Shown here piece by piece: positions 1 to 6,806 of a DNA stretch of 17,860 nt (position 1 is the first letter of the stretch; every line of letters begins with the position of its first letter). Under the pieces are notes generated by a model. That model did not search any database. It was given only the letters and a program-made list of their open reading frames with translations, and was not told where the DNA came from. The position numbers and the translations under genes were made by a program. Origin of the DNA: Candidatus Halomonas stercoripullorum (GTDB lineage: Bacteria; Pseudomonadota; Gammaproteobacteria; Pseudomonadales; Halomonadaceae); contig DXFC01000104.1 of assembly GCA_019114645.1 (NCBI GenBank), positions 1 through 17,860 of the forward strand, in the 5' to 3' direction.

Positions 1-10
1 TGTTCTTCAT
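1..10 (-). CDS. Possible first codons of a leftward gene (partial)
   Basis: On the minus strand an ATG at 10-8 is followed by AAG AAC, reading Met-Lys-Asn, and then leaves the window. It lies about 35 bases downstream of a TATACT box in the gap after mfd, so it could be the start of the gene that follows mfd. A Met-Lys start would suit an exported protein such as CsiV, which I recall as a neighbour of mfd in some relatives, but three codons cannot identify it. The upstream GAGAG is a weak and rather distant ribosome site. This is a guess from position only. Confidence 0.2.
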
Positions 11-52
11 CGGTGTCGTGCTCTCATGAAATATCGTGTGACAGTTGCGCAT

Positions 53-58
53 AGTATA
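53..58 (-). promoter_or_regulatory. Candidate -10 box in the gap downstream of mfd
   Basis: The minus strand reads TATACT here (5 of 6 matches to the sigma70 consensus) between the mfd stop and the left edge. No good -35 lies at 16-18 bases. It could serve a leftward gene beginning near position 10. Bases 1-96 show no other coding or RNA feature that I can support. Confidence 0.3.
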
Positions 59-96
59 GCGTCCTTGCTGTGACGAAATAGCAGTGCCAGACCGAT

Positions 97-3000
97 TCAG
101 GCGGCCTGGGCCTTGTGGTTGAGTGTACCAAGTAGCTGCTCCACGAACTGGAAGCGAGTCTCGGTGTTTTCCATTTGTGCTTCGAAGCGTAAGGTGTCGG
201 CGCCATCGAGCCGATAGCGTTGCGGTTCCGCCTGGATCAGTTGTACCAGAGTCAGTGGATCGACATGCGTTGCGCCGCCGAAAATGACCCGGCCTCGTGT
301 CGCGCCGGCTTCCAGGCGCACGATGCCCAGACGTTCGGCCCGCTGGCGCAGCCGGGTCTGACGCATCAAGGTTTTGACCGGCTCCGGCAGCAGTCCGAAA
401 CGGTCGATCATCTCGACCTGCAACTCTTTCAGTTCGGCTTCGTCGGCGGCGCTGGCAATGCGCTTATACATGACCAGGCGCTGCTGGACGTCGGGCAGGT
501 AGTCGTCGGGAATCAGGGCCGGCAGGTTGAGGCTGATCTCGACGCCGGCGCTTAGCGGGGCCTCGATGTTGGGAGTTTTGCCGGCACGTATTGCAGCGAC
601 TGCACGGTCCAGCATCTCCATGTACAGGGTGTAACCGATGGCTTCCATCTGCCCGCTCTGCTCTTCGCCGAGCAGCTCACCGGCGCCGCGGATCTCCATA
701 TCGTGGCTGGCGAGGGTAAAGCCGGCGCCCAGATCGTCGGCGGCCCCAATGGCTTCAAGGCGCTTGATGGCATCCTTGGACAGTGCCCGCGGCGGCGGTG
801 CCAGCAGATAGGCGTAGGCCTGATGATGACTACGTCCGACACGTCCGCGCAGCTGATGCAACTGGGCCAGGCCGAACTTGTCGGCGCGCTCAATGATAAT
901 GGTGTTGGCGCTGGGTACGTCGATGCCGGTTTCGATGATGGTAGAACAGACAAGCACGTTGTAACGCTTGTGATAGAAGTCCGACATCACCCGCTCAAGG
1001 GCCCGTTCGGGCAGCTGTCCATGGGCGACAGCCACGCGGGCCTCGGGGACCAGCTCGCGGATCGTTTCGGCGGCGCTCTCGATGGTCTTGACTTCGTTAT
1101 GCAGGTAATAGACTTGGCCACCGCGCAGAATCTCGCGCAGCAGTGCTTCCTTGATAATCGCTTCGTCGCGCTGTTGCACAAAGGTCTTCACCGATAAGCG
1201 CCGTGCCGGCGGTGTGGCGATGATCGACAGGTCGCGAATGCCGCTCATGGCCATGTTCAGCGTTCGCGGTATGGGTGTGGCAGTGAGGGTCAGGATATCG
1301 ATCTCGGCCCGCAGCTCCTTGAGACGCTCTTTCTGCGCTACACCGAAACGATGTTCCTCATCGATGATCAACAGTCCCATATTGGGCAGCTGGACCGATT
1401 TGGACAGCAGTTTGTGGGTGCCGATCACGATATCGGCCTGGCCGCTCTCGATACGTTTGAGAGCGGCGGCCTGGCCCTTGCCGGCAGTAAAGCGCGAGAC
1501 CAACTCGATCTGCACCGCCGTATCGGCGAAGCGGTCACGGAAATTCTCGTAATGCTGACGGGCGAGCAGGGTGGTGGGTACCAGCACCACCACCTGACGC
1601 CCCGAGTGTACGGCAAGAAAGGCGGCGCGCATGGCAACTTCCGTCTTGCCGAAGCCGACATCACCGCAGACCACGCGGTCCATGGGGCGGGCAGCCGTCA
1701 TGTCGCCGATTACCGCGGCAATGGCGGCACGTTGGTCGGGGGTCTCTTCGAACGGGAAGTTGGCGGCAAAGCGGGCATATTCCGCATCGGGCGGAGCGCA
1801 GGCGAAGCCTTCGCGTGACTCGCGACGGGCATAGACATCGAGTAGCTCGGCAGCGGTATCGCGAATCTTCTCTGCCGCCTTGCGCCGGGCCTTGTCCCAC
1901 TGTTCGGAGCCAAGCCGGTGCAGTGGGGCCAGTTCGTCGTCGGCACCGGCATAGCGCGAGATCAGGTGGAGGTTGTCCACCGGAACGTACAACTTGGCTT
2001 CATCGGCATACTCCAGAGCGACGAACTCCGCCGCCTGGCCACCGGCTTCCAGTCGCTCAAGGCCGCGATAGCGCCCGACACCGTGGGTCTGATGAACCAC
2101 AGGAGCGTTAGGTTTCAGTTCGGCGAGGTGGCGAATGGCCAACTCGTTGGTGTCTGTTGCTTTCTCCCGGCGGCGACTCTGGCGAACCACGTCGCCGAAC
2201 AGTTCCGTTTCGGTAATGACGGCAATGTCGGGCTGTTCCAGCCATAACCCCGAGCCGAGTTCGCCTTCGCTAATCGCAAGAGGGGCAGTCCCGTGCCGAA
2301 AGGCGTGAAAGGAGTCAGTATGGGTCAGGTCGAGGTGTAGTGGTGCCAGGGTTTCTTCCAGTGCCTCGCGCCGTCCCCGTGACTCGGCCACGAACAGTAC
2401 CCGAGTGGCGCGGGTGTCAAGAAAATGCTCCAGGGCGGCCAAAGGCTGCTTGGCGCGGGCGTTAATGGCGACTTCAGGCAGTCTGTGTGTCGCCGCTTCC
2501 TGGGCATGCTCGTGCCCGTCGTCCCGGGTCAGCTCGACTCGAGGGTGTGCCTTGATGGCGGCAAATAGTTCATTTACCGGCAGAAAGGCGCGTTGTGGCG
2601 GCAGTAATGGCCGTGTCGGGTCGACGCCAAGATTGTCGTAACGACTCTCGATGGCCGCCCAGTGATGTTCGGCGGCATCAAATAACCCGGGGAGTAGCGC
2701 CACACGGGTACTCGAAGCCAGATGATCAAATAGTGTGGCAGTCTCTTCGAAGAACAGTGGCAGGTATTGTTCCAGACCCGGGGAGGGGATTCCCTTCAGT
2801 GCGTCGACATAGAGCGGGCACTGGCGTGGATCAACATCGAACAGGGTTTCGAAGCCTTCACGGAACCGGGCGATAGCGCTGGCAGAGAGTGAGTACTCAT
2901 GTGCCGGCAGCAGTTCGATACGCTTGATCTTATCCTGGCTGCGTTGGGTATCAGGGTCGAAGCTACGTAGACTGTCGATTTCGTCGTCGAACAGGTCGAT

Positions 3001-3543
3001 ACGTAGCGGTCCGTCACTTCCCATCGGATAAAGGTCGATCAGGGCGCCACGCAATGCATATTCGCCTGGTTCATAGACGGTTTCGACCGCGCGGTAGCCG
3101 GCACGGGAAAGGGCGTTGCGAAAACCTTCACGATCCAGCTGCATGCCCACTTTCAGGGTCATCACCCGGCCAGCGATATAGGCGACCGGCGGCAAGCGCT
3201 GCATCAGGGTGTTGATCGACACCAGTACAATGCCGTGTTCGCCATCCTGGAGTCGGCGCAAGGTGCGTAGCCGTTCGGAAATGATGTCCTGGTGAGGTGA
3301 AAAGCTGTCATAGGGCAGCGTTTCCCAGTCGGGGAAGGGCATCACCGGAACCTGGGCAAAAAAGCTTAGATCGCCTTCCAGCCGTTGTGCGGCAGCGGTG
3401 TCTGGCGTGATCACCAGCAGTGGCGCATCGCTGGCCAGTTGGGCCAGGAGTAGGGCGGCGGCACTGCCGGGTGGCAACTGCCAAAAGAGTGTTTCGCGTG
3501 TTCCCGTCGGGCGGGGCGGATCGAGTGGGGAAAATCGGAGCAT
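97..3543 (-). CDS. mfd: Transcription-repair coupling factor Mfd
   Basis: Mfd is a cytoplasmic ATP-driven DNA translocase. It pushes stalled RNA polymerase off damaged template strands and recruits UvrA for nucleotide excision repair. The protein is 1148 residues, matching the E. coli length, and aligns with it from memory along its whole length. In order it shows the UvrB-like N-terminal module with WETLPYDSFSPH (residues 73-84), the RNA-polymerase-interacting domain with VVHQTHGVGRY (near 482), a translocase with Walker A GDVGFGKTE (627-635), DEEH box (728-731) and TATPIPRT (754-761), then the C-terminal domain. I chose the ATG at 3543: a longer frame would need a TTG at 3606 that sits inside a candidate -35 box and adds 21 non-conserved residues. 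The nearest Shine-Dalgarno (AGGAAA) is about 13 bases away, so translation initiation may be weak. The gene is transcribed divergently from gap. Confidence 0.97.
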   Translation of the reverse strand: MLRFSPLDPPRPTGTRETLFWQLPPGSAAALLLAQLASDAPLLVITPDTAAAQRLEGDLSFFAQVPVMPFPDWETLPYDSFSPHQDIISERLRTLRRLQDGEHGIVLVSINTLMQRLPPVAYIAGRVMTLKVGMQLDREGFRNALSRAGYRAVETVYEPGEYALRGALIDLYPMGSDGPLRIDLFDDEIDSLRSFDPDTQRSQDKIKRIELLPAHEYSLSASAIARFREGFETLFDVDPRQCPLYVDALKGIPSPGLEQYLPLFFEETATLFDHLASSTRVALLPGLFDAAEHHWAAIESRYDNLGVDPTRPLLPPQRAFLPVNELFAAIKAHPRVELTRDDGHEHAQEAATHRLPEVAINARAKQPLAALEHFLDTRATRVLFVAESRGRREALEETLAPLHLDLTHTDSFHAFRHGTAPLAISEGELGSGLWLEQPDIAVITETELFGDVVRQSRRREKATDTNELAIRHLAELKPNAPVVHQTHGVGRYRGLERLEAGGQAAEFVALEYADEAKLYVPVDNLHLISRYAGADDELAPLHRLGSEQWDKARRKAAEKIRDTAAELLDVYARRESREGFACAPPDAEYARFAANFPFEETPDQRAAIAAVIGDMTAARPMDRVVCGDVGFGKTEVAMRAAFLAVHSGRQVVVLVPTTLLARQHYENFRDRFADTAVQIELVSRFTAGKGQAAALKRIESGQADIVIGTHKLLSKSVQLPNMGLLIIDEEHRFGVAQKERLKELRAEIDILTLTATPIPRTLNMAMSGIRDLSIIATPPARRLSVKTFVQQRDEAIIKEALLREILRGGQVYYLHNEVKTIESAAETIRELVPEARVAVAHGQLPERALERVMSDFYHKRYNVLVCSTIIETGIDVPSANTIIIERADKFGLAQLHQLRGRVGRSHHQAYAYLLAPPPRALSKDAIKRLEAIGAADDLGAGFTLASHDMEIRGAGELLGEEQSGQMEAIGYTLYMEMLDRAVAAIRAGKTPNIEAPLSAGVEISLNLPALIPDDYLPDVQQRLVMYKRIASAADEAELKELQVEMIDRFGLLPEPVKTLMRQTRLRQRAERLGIVRLEAGATRGRVIFGGATHVDPLTLVQLIQAEPQRYRLDGADTLRFEAQMENTETRFQFVEQLLGTLNHKAQAA

Positions 3544-3574
3544 GATCGTCGAGACGTTTCCTGAAGGGGTGAGA

Positions 3575-3606
3575 ATGATAGCAGCCCAGGGCAAGCTTGT
3601 AGTCAA
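3575..3606 (-). promoter_or_regulatory. Candidate mfd promoter (extended -10)
   Basis: On the minus strand TGC-TATCAT forms an extended -10 element (TATCAT at 3580-3575). TTGACT at 3606-3601 resembles a -35, but the spacer is 20 bases, which is long; the TGn extension could compensate. Transcription would start near 3568 and leave a leader of roughly 25 bases before the mfd ATG at 3543. Confidence 0.45.
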
Positions 3607-3653
3607 AAGAGGATTTGTGTAATCCCCCTACAGTGAGTGCGACCAACCAGCGA

Positions 3654-3682
3654 TTGCCCCTTTGTGGGAAGCACACGATAAT
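3654..3682 (+). promoter_or_regulatory. Candidate gap promoter (sigma70)
   Basis: TTGCCC (3654-3659) and GATAAT (3677-3682) are separated by an optimal 17 bases. Initiation would fall near 3689, which leaves about 30 bases of leader before the GTG at 3719. It also means that the in-frame TTG at 3662 and ATG at 3686 would lie upstream of, or at, the transcript start. Confidence 0.55.
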
Positions 3683-3705
3683 GGAATGGTATTTTCCGAT
3701 TCTTT

Positions 3706-3712
3706 AGAGAGG
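3706..3712 (+). promoter_or_regulatory. Ribosome binding site deciding the gap start
   Basis: AGAGAGG ends six bases before the GTG at 3719. No comparable site precedes the in-frame ATG at 3686 or TTG at 3662, which supports the GTG as the start of gap. Confidence 0.6.
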
Positions 3713-3718
3713 CTTCAC

Positions 3719-5182
3719 GTGAGTCAGCAATCCCTCGATACCGTCTTTCAGGAATGGCACGATAACCAGGCGCTTGCCGAACAGATGATCCCGTTGATCG
3801 GCAGCCTGTATCGCCACAACAACGTGGTTACCACACTCTATGGGCGCTCGTTGTTCAATCGCTCGGTCATCCGCATTCTGAAAGACCATCGCTTCGTCAG
3901 AAAAGTCGAGGGTACCGAACTCTCGGTGCAGGACACCCTGCCGCTGGTTCAGGCCATGGCCGAGCTCAACCTGGGCCCGGCCCACGTTGATGTGGGCAAG
4001 CTGGGGGTGGCCTTCAAGAAGCGGGGCGGCGGTGATGCCAAGGCATTTTTGCGTGAAGAGCTGGCTGAAATTGTTGATCGGCACGAACCCGACGGCAGTA
4101 ATGGTCGCTCCAAGGATGTGGTGCTGTACGGCTTTGGACGTATTGGTCGGCTGCTGGCGCGGGTGCTAGTAGAGAAAGCGGGGGGTGGCAACCTGCTGCG
4201 CCTGCGTGCCATTGTGGTGCGTGGCCGTGGGGATATCGCCAAGGATCTGGAGAAGCGGGCCAGCCTGCTGCGTCGCGACTCCGTGCATGGTCCGTTCGAC
4301 GGTACGATCAGTGTCGACACTGAGGCGCGTACCATCACTGCCAACGGCAACGTCATCCAGGTCATCTATGCCGACCAGCCAACGGATATCGATTACACCG
4401 CCTACGGTATCGACAATGCCGTGGTGGTGGATAACACCGGTATCTGGCGTGATGAGGCGGGGCTGGGCCAGCACCTGGCCTGCAAAGGCGTCTCCAAGGC
4501 ACTGCTTACGGCTCCCGGCAAGGGGGATATCAAGAATATCGTCTTCGGTATCAACCACGATGACATTACCGAGAACGACAATATTTTGTCAGCGGCTTCT
4601 TGTACCACCAACGCCATTGTGCCGGTACTCAAGGTGCTTAACGACAAGTTCGGTATCGAGTGTGGCCACGTCGAGACGGTACACGCGTATACCAACGACC
4701 AGAACCTGATCGACAACTATCACAAGGGCGACCGCCGTGGGCGTAGCGCACCGCTGAACATGGTGTTGACCGAAACCGGTGCCGCCAAGGCCGTGGCCAA
4801 GGCCCTGCCGGAGCTTGCCGGCAAGCTGACCGGTAATGCCATTCGCGTACCGATACCCAACGTCTCCATGGCGATCCTCAACCTGACGCTGGGCAGCGAA
4901 ACCGATGCCGAGGCGCTTAACGACTACCTGCGTCACATGTCGCTCGACTCGCCCTTCCAGAAGCAGATCGACTATGTGGATTCGCCCGAGGTGGTGTCGT
5001 CCGACTTCGTTGGCAATCGCCATGCCGGTATCGTCGATGCCAAGGCCACCATTGCCAGTGGCAAACAGGTGGTGCTCTATGTCTGGTATGACAACGAATT
5101 TGGCTACAGCTGCCAGGTAGTGCGCATGTTGCAGCACATCTCTAACGTCAACTTCCTCAAGCTGCCCCGCGCTCAGGCATAA
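3719..5182 (+). CDS. gap: Long-form glyceraldehyde-3-phosphate dehydrogenase
   Basis: This enzyme interconverts glyceraldehyde-3-phosphate and 1,3-bisphosphoglycerate in the cytoplasm. The protein is 487 residues, against about 335 for the classical enzyme. The extra part is an N-terminal extension of roughly 130 residues, seen in the long GAPDH class of pseudomonads and relatives. The Rossmann motif GFGRIGR is at 138-144, the catalytic Cys of SCTTN at 295 and the catalytic His of HAYTND at 322; the C-terminus keeps WYDNEFGYS. The acidic residue that normally follows the second beta strand and reads NAD is absent: the strand ends in VVRGRG, so NADP use or dual use is possible (inference). I chose the GTG start because AGAGAGG (3706-3712) lies six bases upstream, the candidate promoter leaves little room for earlier starts, and the product VSQQSLDTVF matches the start I recall for pseudomonad homologues. 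ATG 3686 is the alternative. Confidence 0.93.
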   Translation: MSQQSLDTVFQEWHDNQALAEQMIPLIGSLYRHNNVVTTLYGRSLFNRSVIRILKDHRFVRKVEGTELSVQDTLPLVQAMAELNLGPAHVDVGKLGVAFKKRGGGDAKAFLREELAEIVDRHEPDGSNGRSKDVVLYGFGRIGRLLARVLVEKAGGGNLLRLRAIVVRGRGDIAKDLEKRASLLRRDSVHGPFDGTISVDTEARTITANGNVIQVIYADQPTDIDYTAYGIDNAVVVDNTGIWRDEAGLGQHLACKGVSKALLTAPGKGDIKNIVFGINHDDITENDNILSAASCTTNAIVPVLKVLNDKFGIECGHVETVHAYTNDQNLIDNYHKGDRRGRSAPLNMVLTETGAAKAVAKALPELAGKLTGNAIRVPIPNVSMAILNLTLGSETDAEALNDYLRHMSLDSPFQKQIDYVDSPEVVSSDFVGNRHAGIVDAKATIASGKQVVLYVWYDNEFGYSCQVVRMLQHISNVNFLKLPRAQA

Positions 5183-5198
5183 GGCTTCGCGCAATACT

Positions 5199-5230
5199 TC
5201 CCGGCCGCAAGGGCCGGGAGACCGGTTTTT
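5199..5230 (+). terminator. Candidate intrinsic terminator after gap
   Basis: TCCCGGCC (5199-5206) pairs perfectly with GGCCGGGA (5212-5219) around a five-base loop. A run of five T lies at 5226-5230. The T run begins six bases after the stem, which is further than ideal, so termination may be partial. The hairpin starts 17 bases after the gap stop codon. Confidence 0.55.
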
Positions 5231-5284
5231 CCCCTCCGGTTACGCCTCAAGAGCCCGATTCTTAACCCGGTTTATCCTCCTTTT

Positions 5285-5324
5285 GCGACCTTAGGCCGTG
5301 TGGCCTTTGGTCGCTCTTGTCTTT
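5285..5324 (+). terminator. Second hairpin between gap and nqrA, possible terminator
   Basis: GCGACC (5285-5290) pairs with GGTCGC (5309-5314), and AGGCC (5293-5297) with GGCCT (5302-5306). The two stems are separated by a symmetric TT/TT internal loop and capped by GTGT. The tail is TCTTGTCTTT, T-rich but interrupted. It could be a backup terminator isolating nqr from gap. Its right arm runs directly into the nqr -10 region, so it could also be a regulatory element. Confidence 0.35.
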
Positions 5325-5329
5325 ATAAT
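5324..5329 (+). promoter_or_regulatory. nqr operon promoter, -10 box
   Basis: A perfect TATAAT lies here, 126 bases before the nqrA start. The sequence 16-18 bases upstream (around 5300-5307, GTGGCCTT) does not resemble a -35 box, so the promoter may need an activator. Transcription would start near 5336 and yield a leader of about 120 bases containing the palindrome and tandem repeat listed separately. Confidence 0.55.
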
Positions 5330-5348
5330 ACGGTGGATTTTTCTGGGT

Positions 5349-5368
5349 GGTCCGAAGTGCTTCGGACC
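5349..5368. repeat. 20-bp perfect palindrome in the nqr leader
   Basis: GGTCCGAAG-TG-CTTCGGACC lies about 13-32 bases downstream of the predicted nqr start site. As DNA it has the place and symmetry of a repressor operator. As RNA it would be an eight-pair hairpin with a GTGC loop. No T run follows it, so it is not an intrinsic terminator. Confidence 0.6.
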
Positions 5369-5394
5369 TGACTGGTAACATACTGACTCAAAAG

Positions 5395-5414
5395 CATTCG
5401 AATCCATTCGAACC
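5395..5414. repeat. Two tandem CATTCGAA repeats with 10-bp period
   Basis: CATTCGAATC is followed directly by CATTCGAACC, each carrying the palindromic core TTCGAA. The 10-base period places the two cores on the same face of the helix. The repeats lie in the leader of nqrA, 41 bases before its ATG. Their function is unknown; a protein-binding site is possible. Confidence 0.5.
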
Positions 5415-5454
5415 CTTTTGTTTTGTATTGCCGTTCCATCAACTGGGCGAGACT

Positions 5455-6804
5455 ATGATCGAAGTCAAGAAAGGCCTGGATCTCCCCATCATGGGGGCGC
5501 CCGAGCCGCGCATCGAGGGTGCGCGCTCTGTGCGTCACGTGGCCATCCTGGGTACCGACTATGCCGGCATGAAGCCGACCATGGAGGTCAAGGAAGGGGA
5601 TAAGGTGAAGCTGGGCCAGCTCCTCTTTACCGATAAGAAAAATGACGGTGTGCGCTTTACTGCGCCGGCGGCTGGCGAAGTTGTTGCTATTAATCGTGGT
5701 GAAAAACGTAAGCTGCTTTCGGTGGTAATACAGGTTGATGACGCCGAGGAGGCTGTGGAGTTTACAGCTCACGGACGTGACAAGCTTGAAGCCCTGGACC
5801 GTCAGACCGTCGTGGATCAGTTGGTCGAGTCAGGGCTATGGACGGCGCTACGTACTCGTCCTTTCTCCCGCACTCCGGCTATCGACAGTGAGCCTGTGGA
5901 CATTTTTGTCACTGCTATCGATACCCATCCACTGAGTGCCGACCCTGCTGACATCATCAACGAGCAGGTTGAAGCTTTCGAGGACGGCCTCAAGGTGCTG
6001 ACACGCCTGACCCCAGGCAAAGTCTACTTATGTACCGCGCCTGATGCTGCCATCCCCGGCGGCAATGTGGCGGGTGTCCAGGTGGAAACTTTTGGCGGGC
6101 CGCATCCGGCCGGCCTGGTCGGTACCCATATACACTTCCTGTCACCGGTTGGTATGCAGCGCCGTGTCTGGCACATCGGCTATCAAGATGTAATCGCTTA
6201 CGGCAAGCTGTTCTCCGAAGGCCGCCTGGATGTCAGCCGGGTGGTGGCCGTAGGGGGGCCCAGGGCTGAAAAACCGCGCTTGTTGCGCACCCGTATCGGT
6301 GCCAGTACTGAGGAACTACTGGCAGGAGAGATTCTCCAGCCAGAAGATACGCGGGTAATTTCGGGTTCGGTATTCTCCGGTTTCACTGCGGAAGGCGGCT
6401 TGCGTTATTTAGGACGCTTTCACAATCAGATCAGCTTGCTTGAAGAAGGCAACAAGCGTGCCTTCATGGGCTGGCTGTCAGTAGGGACGGATCGCCACTC
6501 TGTACTGGGGATCTATCTGTCGAAGTTCATGGGGCTCACCAACTATGCGCCAAACACCTCCACCAATGGCTCCGAGCGCGCCATGGTGCCGGTGGGCGCC
6601 TATGAGAGCGTGATGCCGCTAGACATAATGTCAACCCAGCTGCTGCGCTCGTTGATTGTCGGTGACATCGAGATGGCCATGCAGCTCGGGTGTCTGGAGC
6701 TGGATGAAGAGGACCTGGCGCTGTGCACCTATGTGTGCCCGGGCAAGTACGAATACGGTCCCATCCTGCGTGACAACCTCACCATGATCGAGAAAGAGGC
6801 CTGA
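5455..6804 (+). CDS. nqrA: Na+-translocating NADH:quinone oxidoreductase subunit A
   Basis: NqrA is the peripheral, cytoplasmic-side subunit of the sodium-pumping NADH:ubiquinone oxidoreductase and is implicated in quinone binding. The protein is 449 residues, the usual family length. It begins MIEVKKGLDLPI, as NqrA proteins do. Residues from about 30 to 95 form the barrel-sandwich (biotinyl-lipoyl-like) region, with KEGDKVKLGQLLFTDKK. The glycine-rich stretch TFGGPHPAGLVGTH and the segment GWLSVGTDRHSVLG are family hallmarks as I recall them. No transmembrane segment is seen. The frame is open further upstream to 5347, but that part is leader sequence without similarity. The ribosome site (GGGCGAG) is weak. 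It is the first gene of the operon; its TGA overlaps the upstream of two candidate nqrB ATGs by one base. Confidence 0.97.
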   Translation: MIEVKKGLDLPIMGAPEPRIEGARSVRHVAILGTDYAGMKPTMEVKEGDKVKLGQLLFTDKKNDGVRFTAPAAGEVVAINRGEKRKLLSVVIQVDDAEEAVEFTAHGRDKLEALDRQTVVDQLVESGLWTALRTRPFSRTPAIDSEPVDIFVTAIDTHPLSADPADIINEQVEAFEDGLKVLTRLTPGKVYLCTAPDAAIPGGNVAGVQVETFGGPHPAGLVGTHIHFLSPVGMQRRVWHIGYQDVIAYGKLFSEGRLDVSRVVAVGGPRAEKPRLLRTRIGASTEELLAGEILQPEDTRVISGSVFSGFTAEGGLRYLGRFHNQISLLEEGNKRAFMGWLSVGTDRHSVLGIYLSKFMGLTNYAPNTSTNGSERAMVPVGAYESVMPLDIMSTQLLRSLIVGDIEMAMQLGCLELDEEDLALCTYVCPGKYEYGPILRDNLTMIEKEA

Positions 6805-6806
6805 TG

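Noticed and set aside
703..1818. Several open frames of 130-165 codons on the plus strand inside mfd
   Set aside because: They lie antisense to a full-length, strongly conserved gene and show no recognisable protein features; GC-rich coding DNA commonly leaves such frames open.
4589..5194. 201-codon open frame on the minus strand over the 3' half of gap
   Set aside because: It is antisense to the conserved catalytic region of gap, and its product shows no domain or signal that I recognise.
5349..5368. Attenuator-type terminator in the nqr leader
   Set aside because: The palindrome can fold as RNA, but the sequence after it (TGACTGGTAAC) has no T run.
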